Assembly (NCBI RefSeq): GCF_024211275.1
Contig: NZ_JAMLDX010000008.1
Coordinates: 1 to 64,000 of the forward strand
Direction of reading: 5' to 3'
Length of the DNA: 64,000 bases
Source of the DNA: Sphingomonas tagetis
Lineage (GTDB): Bacteria > Pseudomonadota > Alphaproteobacteria > Sphingomonadales > Sphingomonadaceae
Shown one piece after another: positions 27,293 to 35,295 of the stretch. The notes beneath the pieces are model-generated. The model saw nothing but the letters and a program-made list of their open reading frames with translations. It searched no databases and had not been told where the DNA came from. Both the position numbers and the translations under genes were made by a program. Position 1 is the stretch's first letter, and the number at the start of each line of letters is the position of its first letter.

Positions 27293-28026
27293 GCCTCGGC
27301 GCTCATCGCGGGCACCGCACCGGCAAATCCCCCCCGCGCCACGCCATGATCGCTGAGCGTCACCATCCAGCCGACGCCATGCTCACGCGAGAAGCGGCGT
27401 TCGCCCTCAGTCCAGGCCGGCATGATCCACGGCTTGCCCGCAGCCCGTGCCGCCGTCGCGATCGCGGCCAGCGCCGCCCGGTCGGCATCGTCGAACGCAT
27501 AGCGCTGACGGCCGCACGACAGGGCCAGATCGGTCGGCCCGACAAACAGGCCATCGACCGTCGGCAGCTGCGCGATCGAGCCGATATCGGCGAGCGCGGC
27601 GGCCGACTCGACCATCGGATAGCATTTGATCCGTGCGTTGCTGTCCTCGAAAAAGCCCGGCGGCGGCGCGCCATAGGTGACGATCCGGCCCGCCGCATAG
27701 CTGCGTGTGCCAAGTGGCGGATATTTGGCGAACCCGGTCACTTCGCGCGCATGCTCGATCCCCTCGACATGCGGAATGATCACGCCATCTGCGCCAAAGT
27801 CGAGTGCCTGCTGGATCGCCGGCGCGTTCGGCCCCAGCACCTTGGCATAGACCTCGAACCCCATCGCGCGGCAGAAGGGCGTGAACAGGTCCAGGGCGCT
27901 CTGGTCGAACAAGCCGTGCTCGAGGTCGAACACAAGGCGGGTGAAGCCGAAGTCCTTGGCCAGCTCGACCATCATCGGGCTGGTGGTCGACAACCAGAAG
28001 GCATTGCCGGCGGCATGATCGTGCAT
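27289..28026 (-). CDS. HpcH/HpaI aldolase/citrate lyase family protein
   Basis: 245 residues. LVFDLEHGLFDQSALDLF with the metal-coordinating Glu, AIQQALDFGADGVIIPHVEG and the glyoxylate/pyruvate-binding regions VESAAALADIGSIAQLPTVD and GLFVGPTDLALSCG are typical of class-II pyruvate aldolases such as HpaI, GarL and RhmA. It would cleave a 2-keto-3-deoxy or 4-hydroxy-2-oxo acid to pyruvate plus an aldehyde, or do the reverse. The Met start follows the nitrilase gene by about 30 nt. Confidence 0.9.
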   Translation of the reverse strand: MHDHAAGNAFWLSTTSPMMVELAKDFGFTRLVFDLEHGLFDQSALDLFTPFCRAMGFEVYAKVLGPNAPAIQQALDFGADGVIIPHVEGIEHAREVTGFAKYPPLGTRSYAAGRIVTYGAPPPGFFEDSNARIKCYPMVESAAALADIGSIAQLPTVDGLFVGPTDLALSCGRQRYAFDDADRAALAAIATAARAAGKPWIMPAWTEGERRFSREHGVGWMVTLSDHGVARGGFAGAVPAMSAEA

Positions 28027-28057
28027 CAGTGCTAACCCCTAATTCCGTATTCGCGGT

Positions 28058-28879
28058 TCAGCCGAACGAAGTCAGCACGCGATTTTGATTGCTCGGCACG
28101 GCCGCCCGCACTTTGTCGAGATAGTCGAGATCGATCGCCGCGCTGGTCCAGCCAAGCTTGTCGGGCGCGCGCGCGATCACCGTGCCCCAGGGATCGACGA
28201 TCATCGAATTGCCGTAGTTGGCGCGCACCAGCCCGTCGGCGACGTACGTCCCCGTCTGTCCGGCGGCGAGGATGTAGCATTGGGTCTCGATCGCTCGCGC
28301 GCGCAGCAGCACTTCCCAATGATCCTTGCCCGTCGCGAGCGTAAACGCGGCAGGCACGGCGACCATCTGCGCGCCCGCCTTAGCCAGCGCGATGAAAAGT
28401 TCGCCGAAGCGCAAATCGTAACAGATACTCGCACCCAGTCGCACGCCATCGACCTCGCACAGCATCGTGCGCTCGCCGCGCGTGAAGGTCGCGGATTCGC
28501 GATAGGCGAGGCCGTCCGGCGTCACCACATCGAACATGTGGATCTTGGCATAACGCCCGATCTCCGCACCGCTGCGATCGAACACGAGCGAGGTGTTGCG
28601 CAGCGTGTCGCCATTGCGCTCGCCTATGCTGCCGCCATGAATGTTGACGCCCAGCTCACGCGCCAAGCCGCTCAGCATCGCATAGGCCTGACCGTCCGGA
28701 AACGCCTCAGCTGCCGCCAGCGCGCCGGCCGGCGTGCCGCCGAGATAGGCGAACAGCTCGGGCAGGACGATGAGATCCGGCCGGGTCGCTGCGACCGCCG
28801 CGCGGACCAACCGCTCGGCACGGTCGAGGTTGGCCGCCTTGTTGTCATCGGACGTGGTCTGGATCAAGGTAACTTGCAT
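28058..28879 (-). CDS. Nitrilase-superfamily amidohydrolase (Nit2/omega-amidase-like)
   Basis: About 273 residues with the complete Glu-Lys-Cys triad of carbon-nitrogen hydrolases: LIVLPELFAYLGG (about Glu41), RYAKIHMFDV (about Lys112) and GASICYDLRFGEL (about Cys153). The RYAKIHMFD and CYDLRF signatures match the Nit1/Nit2 branch, which hydrolyses omega-amides and deaminated glutathione rather than nitriles. I chose the ATG at 28879 with GGAG four bases upstream; a TTG at 28891 also exists. It would release ammonia and an acid from an amide in this operon. Confidence 0.88.
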   Translation of the reverse strand: MQVTLIQTTSDDNKAANLDRAERLVRAAVAATRPDLIVLPELFAYLGGTPAGALAAAEAFPDGQAYAMLSGLARELGVNIHGGSIGERNGDTLRNTSLVFDRSGAEIGRYAKIHMFDVVTPDGLAYRESATFTRGERTMLCEVDGVRLGASICYDLRFGELFIALAKAGAQMVAVPAAFTLATGKDHWEVLLRARAIETQCYILAAGQTGTYVADGLVRANYGNSMIVDPWGTVIARAPDKLGWTSAAIDLDYLDKVRAAVPSNQNRVLTSFG

Positions 28880-28947
28880 GACGCTCCGCAACGCTTCGCT
28901 GGATGAAGGCGGGTGCGGCAGCCGGATGGGCCAGCTGCCGCCGCAGC

Positions 28948-31098
28948 TCAGAACTTCGCGCCGATCCGCAGATTATAGGATCGGCCGCGGCCCGCATAAT
29001 AAAGGTTGTTGGCCGCCGTCGCCGCCTGGGCATGATAGGTGAAATACTGCTGGTCGAGCAGGTTGGAGACCGAGAAGGTTACCGTGACCGGCTCCATCAC
29101 CTCGACCGAGATCGCGGCGTCCACCGTCGTATAGCTCTTGAAGCGCGCAGTCGTTGCACCGAGCCGATTGGTAAAGGTCTTGTCGAAATAGGTGAACGAC
29201 TGGATGCGCCCGCTCACCGGACCATCGGGCGTGATGTCGATGCCGATGCTCATACGGTCCGGGCCGATATCTGCCGCGCCAAGATCGGAGTCGAGCACGC
29301 CGTCGGCGTTGCTGTCGAACCGACCGCGCAGCACCGAATAGCCGCCCGTGACGTTGAGCCAGTCGGTCGGTTTGGCGCCGGCCGTCAGTTCCCAGCCGCT
29401 GGTCTTGGTGGCCTGCCGCGCCAGGTCGAACGTTCCGTCCGGCCGTGCGACCAGCATCTGCCCGAACTCGGATTTCGACTCGAAATAGGTGACGCCGAAG
29501 CGGAACGACCCGACGGCATATTCGCCACCGACCTCCTTGTTGCGGGTGACGATCGGCGCTAAGTCGAGCAGCGTGTTGACCGATTGACCGAACGTGCTGA
29601 CCGACCGCAAGACGCGCCCGATATCCGGCACCGAGAAGGCTTCGGAATAGGAGCCATAGATCGTCAGGCCGGGCAACGGCTTCACGTTGATGCCGGCGTT
29701 GAACAGTGTGTCGGAGAAGTTGCGTTTACCGCCCTTGACCGGCACGCGCTGGAAATCGGCACGGTTGCCCGCCCGGCTCACGAAATCGGGCACTTCCAGA
29801 TTGCCGATTTCGTGGCGCACGCCGCCGGTCAGCGTGACGAACGACAGGGGCTTCAACGTCAGCTGAACGAATGGCGCGTAGTTGTAGAAGGTCGTCGGCG
29901 GTACCGACACGCGGCCGGTCAGCACCAGCGGCTGCGAGGTCAGGTCGCGCAAAAAGTCGAACCCGATCGCCCCGTCGAGCGGCAGTCCGCCGATCGCGGT
30001 CAGCGCATAGGTGGTCTTGGCACCGTACTTCTCCGAATTGTTCTGCGTCTGGTCGAACAGCGTCCCGATAGGCGCGATCAGCGGATCCTGGAACGATGCC
30101 GTCAGCTGGCCGCCGAACAGCGATTTGAAGTTCTGGTAATAGCCTTGCAGCGAGAACTTCCCGCCGAGGAAGTTTGAATGGCTGTAATCGAGCGAGGCGG
30201 TCCACACATCGTTGATCGCCAAATCACCGCGCGGCGTGCCGTCGACCGAGATCGCCGGCCGGCCCAGCGTGCGGCTGCCATCGACCCGGACATAATTGCC
30301 GCGCTGGTTGAGATAGAAGCGGTTGACCATCGCCTGGATGCGCTGGTTGTCTGACGGCTCCCAGCCAAGCTTCACGAAGAAGTTGCGCGCCTGCGTATCT
30401 TGGATGTCGCCCGATTCATTGTCGATGCCGATCGTCCGACCCTTGGCATCATAGAACAGGCCGCGCTCTTCATAGCTTGCCGACGCAACCGCGTCGAAAC
30501 TGCCGAAATCCTTGGCGATCAGGTAATGCGCGCGCCAGCCGAAGCCGTCCTTGTCGAGCCCGTCATTGGCCGACAGACCGACCGAGGCGCGCTGTTCGAG
30601 CGAGCCATCCTTCGGCGCGCTGACCGTGACGAAATTGACCACGCCGCCGGTGCCCCCCAACCCCTGCAACGCATTCGCACCGAACAGCACCTCGATGCGT
30701 TCGATCACTTCAAGGTCGATCGTCACGCCCTCGCGCGAGCCGGGACGCAATGGTGTCGATTGCGGCACGCCATCGACCAGATAGAGCGGCGCACGTCCGC
30801 GAAAGGATTCGCCACCGCCCGTTAGTTTCTGGCGGCTTGGCGCAAAACTGGGGACGAGATTGGCGAGGACTTCGTTGCTGGTTGCGGCCAGCGATTGCTG
30901 CTGGCGCACCTCAGCTTCTTCGAACACATCGATCTTCACGGGAAGATCTTTCGCATCGCCACTCGATCGAAGCGCGGTGACGACGATCGCCGTATCGTCC
31001 GAAGCCTCGGAAGTCTGCGCATGCGCCTGGATAGACCATGCTGCGGACACGATGCCCGCCCCCGCCAGCAGTACACTCCTTTTGCGCGATGCGCTCAT
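28948..31098 (-). CDS. TonB-dependent outer-membrane receptor
   Basis: 716 residues. A signal peptide ends at SIQAHAQ, a plug domain contains IVVTALRSSGDAKDLPVKID, RGRAPLYLVDGVPQSTPL and IERIEVLFGANALQGLGGTG, and a 22-strand barrel ends with GRGRSYNLRIGAKF (terminal Phe). No N-terminal signalling (STN) domain is present. It is the first gene of an operon with nitrilase, aldolase, propeller-amidohydrolase and MFS genes, so it probably imports their amide-containing substrate rather than a siderophore (inference). The start is GCAATGAGCG with weak ribosome-binding sequence. Confidence 0.9.
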   Translation of the reverse strand: MSASRKRSVLLAGAGIVSAAWSIQAHAQTSEASDDTAIVVTALRSSGDAKDLPVKIDVFEEAEVRQQQSLAATSNEVLANLVPSFAPSRQKLTGGGESFRGRAPLYLVDGVPQSTPLRPGSREGVTIDLEVIERIEVLFGANALQGLGGTGGVVNFVTVSAPKDGSLEQRASVGLSANDGLDKDGFGWRAHYLIAKDFGSFDAVASASYEERGLFYDAKGRTIGIDNESGDIQDTQARNFFVKLGWEPSDNQRIQAMVNRFYLNQRGNYVRVDGSRTLGRPAISVDGTPRGDLAINDVWTASLDYSHSNFLGGKFSLQGYYQNFKSLFGGQLTASFQDPLIAPIGTLFDQTQNNSEKYGAKTTYALTAIGGLPLDGAIGFDFLRDLTSQPLVLTGRVSVPPTTFYNYAPFVQLTLKPLSFVTLTGGVRHEIGNLEVPDFVSRAGNRADFQRVPVKGGKRNFSDTLFNAGINVKPLPGLTIYGSYSEAFSVPDIGRVLRSVSTFGQSVNTLLDLAPIVTRNKEVGGEYAVGSFRFGVTYFESKSEFGQMLVARPDGTFDLARQATKTSGWELTAGAKPTDWLNVTGGYSVLRGRFDSNADGVLDSDLGAADIGPDRMSIGIDITPDGPVSGRIQSFTYFDKTFTNRLGATTARFKSYTTVDAAISVEVMEPVTVTFSVSNLLDQQYFTYHAQAATAANNLYYAGRGRSYNLRIGAKF

Positions 31099-31393
31099 TG
31101 CAACCCCCTGATTCGTTTCAGCACCTATAATTTGGTACTATTAGATCGACAAATGCCGGATGGCAAGCTTATAAATCGGTACGTTCGTTGCGCGGCGGAA
31201 CGATACCGACCTAGTATATCTTCTGCCCAAACGCCGCTATAGTAACCCTCGAGGCTACATAGGAGCGCAACAGGCGTCGTCATAAATGGTATAAAATGTC
31301 TATGAATCGCCAACATGCATGGCGCGGCCGGCGCATGTGATGATGTAAATTCGCAGCGAAGGTCGACGCCAGGTTGGTCCGAACGGTCGCACC
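31099..31393. promoter_or_regulatory. AT-rich upstream region of the TonB receptor operon
   Basis: About 295 bases without a gene, less GC-rich than its surroundings. On the minus strand TTGTCG, 17 bases, then TATAGG forms a plausible promoter about 45 bases before the receptor ATG. Several TATA-rich segments (GGTATAAAATG near 31290, CTAGTATATC near 31213) follow toward the insertion-sequence border. No clear repeat unit was found. Confidence 0.35.
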
Positions 31394-31634
31394 GGTGCTG
31401 TCAGGGCAAATGCACCGGACATTAGGAGGAGCTGCCTAGCGGGAGCGGATGCCTCGTTTGCGCACCCCCCTTCCCCGTTTCGCTATTTCAATTCGTCGCC
31501 GGAAGTGATCCGGTTCGTCGTACTGATGTACTTACGGTTTCCGCTGTCGCTGCGGAATGTCGAGGACCTGCTGTTCGAGCGCGGCATCGACGTATGCCAC
31601 GAGACCGTCAGACTCTGGTGGAATCGGTTCGGCC
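31394..31634 (+). mobile_element. IS6-family left-end remnant A
   Basis: Begins with GGTGCTGTCA, the apparent left inverted repeat, and contains the N-terminal coding part of an IS6-type transposase (FRYFNSSPEV, PLSLRNVEDLLFERGID, VRLWWNRFG; about 31478-31634). It stops abruptly where the left end of remnant B begins. The preceding ATG (about 31450) is in a frame offset by one base from the transposase frame. Confidence 0.7.
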
Positions 31635-31926
31635 GGTGCCGTCAGAGCAATGTGGCGGCGTCCGCTGGCTGCTGCTAGCGGCGGCCAATGCCCCGGAAAT
31701 CGAGAGCCAAGCCCCCTCCCCGTGTCGATGCTTCAACTCGTCGCCGGAGGTAATCCGCCTGGTCGTACTGATGTATGTACGGTTCCCGCTGTCGCTGCGG
31801 AACGTCGAAGACCTGCTATTCGAGCGCGGGATCGACATCTGTCACCAGACCGTGCGGTTCTGGTGGAATCGCTTCGGCCCGATGTTCGCCGGCGACATTC
31901 GTCGGCAGCGGGTCAGCCGTATGCGG
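31635..31926 (+). mobile_element. IS6-family left-end remnant B
   Basis: Starts with GGTGCCGTCA, then a spacer containing ATGCCCCGGAAATCGAGAGC, then transposase N-terminus (about 31726-31926: CFNSSPEVIRLVVLMYVRF, DICHQTVRFWWNRFGPMF, RRQRVSRMRG). It is cut exactly where copy C starts. It differs from A and C at many positions, so it is not a fresh duplicate. Confidence 0.7.
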
Positions 31927-32020
31927 GGCGCTGTCAAACCAATGTGGCAGTGCCCGCTTGCTGCTGGTAGCGGCGTCCCATGCCCCGGAAATCGAGAGCC
32001 AAGCCCCCCCCCCCTCCCCG

Positions 32021-32260
32021 TTTCGATGCTTCAACTCCTCACCGGAGGTAATCCGCCTGGTCGTACTGATGTATGTACGGTTCCCGCTGTCGCTGCGGAA
32101 CGTCGAGGACCTGCTGTTTGAACGTGGCATCGACCTCTGCCACGAGACTGTGCGCTTCTGGTGGAACCGCTTCGGGCCGATGTTCGCCAGCGACATCCGC
32201 CGACAGCGGGTCAGCCGTATGCGGGGCTTCCGTCACTGGCGATGGCATCTCGACGAGATG
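32021..32260 (+). pseudogene. IS6 transposase, N-terminal part (interrupted)
   Basis: Encodes FRCFNSSPEVIRLVVLMYVR and onward through the helix-turn-helix (ERGIDLCHETVRFWWNRFG) and RVSRMRGFRHWRWHLDEM, then runs into the inserted element. The other half resumes at 33619. Upstream a run of 11 C residues separates it from the candidate ATG, which is in the frame one base off. Confidence 0.75.
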
Positions 32261-32266
32261 ATGGGG

Positions 32267-32279
32267 TGGACGCCCCCCG
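32267..32279 (+). repeat. Left subterminal inverted repeat of the IS1111 element
   Basis: TGGACGCCCCCCG, six bases inside the left boundary. It matches the right copy with one mismatch in 13. Confidence 0.8.
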
Positions 32280-32333
32280 ACGGCATCTTGTGCCAAGGTA
32301 GGTGAGTCGAGCACCTATGAGCAGGAGGCGTCC

Positions 32334-33365
32334 GTGGAAGAAGTTAGCACGATCGGGTTGGATATCGCGAAGTCTGTTTTTCAAGCGCATGGAGCAGATG
32401 CGGCGGGGCACACGCTGTTCAACCGTCGCGTAACCCGCGGTAAGCTGCTGGAGTTTTTCGCAACCCAGCCAAGGTGCCTTGTAGCTATGGAGGCGTGCGG
32501 TGGCGCTCACCATTGGGCGCGCCAGTTCACGGCAATGGGCCATGAAGTCCGGCTGATCCCGCCCGCTTACGTAAAGCCTTTTGTGAAGCGGCAGAAGAAC
32601 GATGCGGCCGATGCTGAAGCGATCTGCGAAGCGGCACGACGACCGAATATGCGGTTTGTGACAGTGAAGAGCGAAGAGCAGCAGGCGTCGGCCCTTGTGT
32701 TCCGAACGCGCGATCTTCTGGTCAAGCAGCGGACTCAGATCATAAACGCGATCCGCAGCCACTTGAGCGAGTACGGATGGGTAGCTCCGCGGGGCGCCGC
32801 CTGGGTGACTTTGCTCAGTGATATGGTCGACGACGATCTCGGCGCATCTCTTCCCGCTGCCGCACGCGACATGTTGCGCGTAATGATTGATCTGCTTGAT
32901 ACTCTGCGCGCAAAAACAGCTCAGCTGGACAAGGAGATCTCCCGGCGCGCGCGGGAGGACGAGGTCGCGCGCAGGCTCATGACGATCCCCGGGATCGGTC
33001 CTATCGCTGCCACGGCGATCGCTGCCCTGGCGCCTCCGATGGCGACCTTCCGTCGTGGTCGAGACTTTGCGGCCTGGCTCGGCCTCGCCCCGCGACAGAA
33101 CTCCTCGGGCGGGAAGACCAGACTTGGACGGATCTCGAAGATGGGTGAACGCACATTGCGTCGGTTGCTGATCATTGGCGCGAGTTCGGCAGTGAGGCAG
33201 GCCAGCATACGAGGCGCGCCCGAAGGATCATGGCTCGCCAATATGCTCGCACGCAAACCGCGCATGCTGATCAGCGTTGCTCAGGCGAACAAGACAGCAC
33301 GGATCGTCTGGGCCGTGCTAACGAGAGAGCAGGATTACAGGGCTCCGATGGCAATGCCGGTGTAA
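32334..33365 (+). CDS. IS110-family transposase (DEDD recombinase)
   Basis: 343 residues from a GTG preceded by AGGAGG. The N-terminal RuvC-like domain has the acidic residues of the DEDD class: Asp10 in TIGLDIAKSVFQ, Glu53 in LVAMEACGGAH, and Asp90/Asp93 in KNDAADAEAI. The C-terminal Transposase_20 domain has IPGIGPIAATAIAAL and the catalytic serine region RQNSSGGKTRLGRISKMG (about Ser257/258). IS110 enzymes recombine a circular donor with a target using a bridge RNA made from the element's own noncoding end. No frameshift or missing active-site residue is visible, so it should be active. Confidence 0.93.
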   Translation: MEEVSTIGLDIAKSVFQAHGADAAGHTLFNRRVTRGKLLEFFATQPRCLVAMEACGGAHHWARQFTAMGHEVRLIPPAYVKPFVKRQKNDAADAEAICEAARRPNMRFVTVKSEEQQASALVFRTRDLLVKQRTQIINAIRSHLSEYGWVAPRGAAWVTLLSDMVDDDLGASLPAAARDMLRVMIDLLDTLRAKTAQLDKEISRRAREDEVARRLMTIPGIGPIAATAIAALAPPMATFRRGRDFAAWLGLAPRQNSSGGKTRLGRISKMGERTLRRLLIIGASSAVRQASIRGAPEGSWLANMLARKPRMLISVAQANKTARIVWAVLTREQDYRAPMAMPV

Positions 33366-33448
33366 GGCTAGCCGTCAGAGGTCGTCGGAGGACGGCAAGT
33401 GGTCAAAGGAGGGTATGGCGCAACGATCGGTAGATGGGGTCGGTAAAA

Positions 33449-33557
33449 CCAGTGACGTACAGCGTGCCTTCGAGCACACCGAGATGTTTTGGAACTGGCC
33501 CGCGAACTCCCATACAGGCCCGCAGCGCTAAAGCTGCATACACAGGCCGGACAGATG
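33449..33557 (+). ncRNA. Putative bridge/seek RNA of the IS1111 element
   Basis: Lies in the 3' noncoding end (33366-33602). Target loop: stem CCAGT (33449-33453)/ACTGG (33494-33498) encloses TGACGTACA (33453-33461), hairpin GTGC-CTTCGA-GCAC (33464-33477) and CGAGATGT (33480-33487). TGACGTACA is complementary to the top strand right of the insertion point (TGTACGTCA), and CGAGATGT equals the top strand left of it, so it pairs with the bottom strand. Donor loop (weaker): TCCCAT (33508-33513) can pair with the left end ATGGGG with one G-U, hairpin GCAGC-GCTAAA-GCTGC (33522-33537), then ACAGATG (33551-33557), equal to the right end. RNA ends are unknown. Confidence 0.7.
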
Positions 33558-33602
33558 GCAGCACCCGACCAGCGCGCTAACGCCCAAATACCCCTTGCTA
33601 TC

Positions 33603-33615
33603 CGCGGGGCGTCCA
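33603..33615 (-). repeat. Right subterminal inverted repeat of the IS1111 element
   Basis: Reads TGGACGCCCCGCG on the minus strand, three bases inside the right boundary. It differs from the left repeat at one position. Confidence 0.8.
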
Positions 33616-33618
33616 CAG

Positions 33619-34068
33619 ATGTACGTCAAGCTCAACGGCGAGATGGTTTACCTCTGGCGGGCGGTCGATCACGAGGGCGAAATCCTTGAGAGTTTCATCA
33701 CCAAAACGCGTGACAAGAATGCCGCGCTGACCTTCATGAAGAAGGCGCTGAAGCGCCACGGCTCACCTGAAGCCATCACAACTGACGGCCTCCGGTCGTA
33801 CGGCGCAGCCATGAATGAACTCGGCAACCGCGAGAAGCAGGAGGTCGGGCGATGGGCAAACAACAGGGCCGAGAACGCGCATTTGTCATTTCGACCACGA
33901 GAGCGAGCGATGCTCAGGTTCAGGCGAATGAAGACGCTGCAGAAGTTCGCCAGCGTGCACGCCAACGTCCACAACCATTTCAGCCTCGAGCGCCATTTAG
34001 TCGATCGACAGACCTTCAAGGAACGCCGCTCGGCCGCGCTGGCCGAGTGGCAATCGATTGCGAGCTAG
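33619..34068 (+). pseudogene. IS6 transposase, C-terminal part (interrupted)
   Basis: Encodes MYVKLNGEMVYLWRAVDHEG through ITTDGLRSYGAAMNELG, VGRWANNRAENAHLSFRPRE and the usual IS6 ending ALAEWQSIAS. The DDE catalytic residues are visible: Asp in RAVDHEG, Asp in TTDGLRS and Glu in NRAENAH. It directly continues the N-terminal half at 32021-32260 once the inserted element is removed. Confidence 0.8.
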
Positions 34069-34143
34069 GCTGCCAGCTTCAAAGACCGAACTCCATCCTC
34101 TGGAGAGCGGTTCGCGTACGACTGACAGCTCCCTCAGGTCAAT

Positions 34144-34237
34144 TCATTCGGCGGCCTGGATGGCCGCTGCGGCAGCATATTCGACCGGCGTCAGCCAGCC
34201 AAGCGATGTGTGAGGCACTAGCCTCGTCCCGAAATGG
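34144..34237 (-). pseudogene. C-terminal fragment of an IS3/IS481-type transposase
   Basis: Minus-strand frame giving TRLVPHTSLGWLTPVEYAAA and ending IQAAE before TGA at 34146-34144. The HTSLGWLTPVEYA sequence is the usual extreme C-terminus of rve-type transposases. Only about 30 residues remain, adjacent to the IS6 right end. Confidence 0.6.
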
Positions 34238-34763
34238 GACGCAGCGGACCAAGGCCGTTCGCCTGGCTCTCCGGGTGCTGCGCCCACACTGCCCGCGATC
34301 ATGGCTCGTCTATTTCTGGGATGCCTGCGCGACCGAAAACGAGATCGGCCGGCACCAGAGCATGAACGTTGCGCTCAATGGCGTTGAGCTTCGCCTTCCC
34401 GGCGCTTCGGAGGATGATCGCGCAAGGGCCGTGCCGCGATGAAAAATGGCCGAGCGCGAAAGGGGTTAACCGCTCGTTCTTTAAGCGTGCAACGGTGCGA
34501 TCGGTTCCGCTCGTGGTGATCGCGGGCTATTTGCTACAGCAACCCCGCCATGCCATGCCTTGAGCTTGGACGCGGCGCTGGTGTGGCCGAGCGGAAAAGG
34601 GAGTTTGAACGCCCGGCCACCGCAGTCAGGGTAACACCCGAGCCGGACGAGTCCACCGGCTGCAAATGGCGCTTTTCCCGATTTGGATCACCTGCGACGA
34701 GCGGGGCTAAGCGCGCGCCCCTGCGTGGTTTGTAAGCGACATATTCGCCAGAAAGGTTGATCG
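34238..34763. other. Accessory stretch without a confident gene
   Basis: A plus-strand frame from ATG 34206 to 34442 could encode 78 residues including YFWDACATENEIGRHQSMNV. It may be a remnant of a real protein but was not recognised. The rest, to 34763, has no convincing reading frame or repeat. Confidence 0.25.
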
Positions 34764-35000
34764 ATGTCGCGTAGAGATTGGACCGATGAAGAATCCGAAT
34801 TTGCGCGGGTTCTGTTCGACAAGGTGATGGACGCGGTGATCGCCACGGCACCCACCCGATGGCGAGGGCGGATTCGTGCGGCCCGAAATTGTTCGCGTTG
34901 TGCTGCCCGAGGTCATGGCCGCAATCGACTTGAACGCTGGACTAGGCCGGGTGCCGGGCGAGCGTCGTAAGGCGGGGGAAGCGATTGGTATGGCCTACCG
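34764..35000 (+). pseudogene. Frameshifted small gene of unknown function
   Basis: An ATG frame gives MSRRDWTDEESEFARVLFDK and VMDAVIATAP, then coding character moves to another frame as HPPDGEGGFVRPEIVRVVLP, EVMAAIDLNAGLGRVPGERR and KAGEAIGMAYRQNG. Read together they look like one acidic helical protein broken near 34848 by an indel. I do not recognise the family. The end point is approximate. Confidence 0.4.
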
Positions 35001-35160
35001 CCAAAATGGCTATTTGAATCCCGTCATCTGCCTCAAAGCCCATTTCTACGCCAAGCAGATTATCCGCAGCCCAACCGATCAACATGAGGGCGCAAAATCC
35101 CAGCAGCGAGAAAAATATCCAACGCAAGCCGTGCCGTCGTCGGTCTGTAAATTCTCTCAT
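34942..35160 (-). CDS. Small hypothetical membrane protein
   Basis: About 72 residues from the ATG at 35160. It has a basic start (MREFTDRRRHGLR) and one hydrophobic helix (WIFFSLLGFCALMLIGWAA). The next part, DNLLGVEMGFEADDGIQIAI, is another partly hydrophobic stretch. The amphipathic composition looks like a genuine protein, but its last 20 codons are antisense to the frameshifted gene above, so one of the two is partly spurious. No family was recognised. Confidence 0.35.
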   Translation of the reverse strand: MREFTDRRRHGLRWIFFSLLGFCALMLIGWAADNLLGVEMGFEADDGIQIAILAVGHTNRFPRLTTLARHPA

Positions 35161-35295
35161 GTTGTGATGCTGTGGCATCCCCATCAGAACACCGCAAGGT
35201 CGTTCGCAATAGGGTCGTCGTCAGCAAGGCTGCTACTGGCGCCGCGTGGCAAGCGCGGAACGTCGATTTGCGGGTGGGAAGCGGACTTCGTAAAT

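Larger units (their letters stand above)
32261..33618 (+). mobile_element. IS110-family insertion sequence, IS1111 type
   Basis: About 1358 bases inserted in the IS6 transposase gene between GACGAGATG and (ATG)TACGTC. It has one transposase gene, a short left end (about 73 bases) and a long 3' noncoding end (about 253 bases). Subterminal 13-bp inverted repeats lie a few bases inside each end, as is characteristic of the IS1111 subgroup. The flanking ATG is present at both borders, so each boundary is uncertain by about 3 bases. The element appears intact, so recent activity is plausible. Confidence 0.85.
31927..34132 (+). mobile_element. IS6-family copy C, split by an IS1111-type element
   Basis: The left end GGCGCTGTCA (31927-31936) and right end, read on the minus strand, GGAGCTGTCA (34132-34123) are matching inverted repeats. 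Removing the inserted element at 32261-33618 restores a continuous IS6 of about 850 bases with one transposase, joined as ...WHLDEM|YVKLNGEM.... No 8-bp target duplication was recognised at the outer borders, consistent with the stacked arrangement. Confidence 0.7.

Noticed and set aside
33433..33440. GATGGGGT as the donor guide of the bridge RNA
   Set aside because: It matches the left end of the element in the same strand, but it lies outside the second loop and lacks a partner; the TCCCAT/ACAGATG pair mirrors the target loop better.
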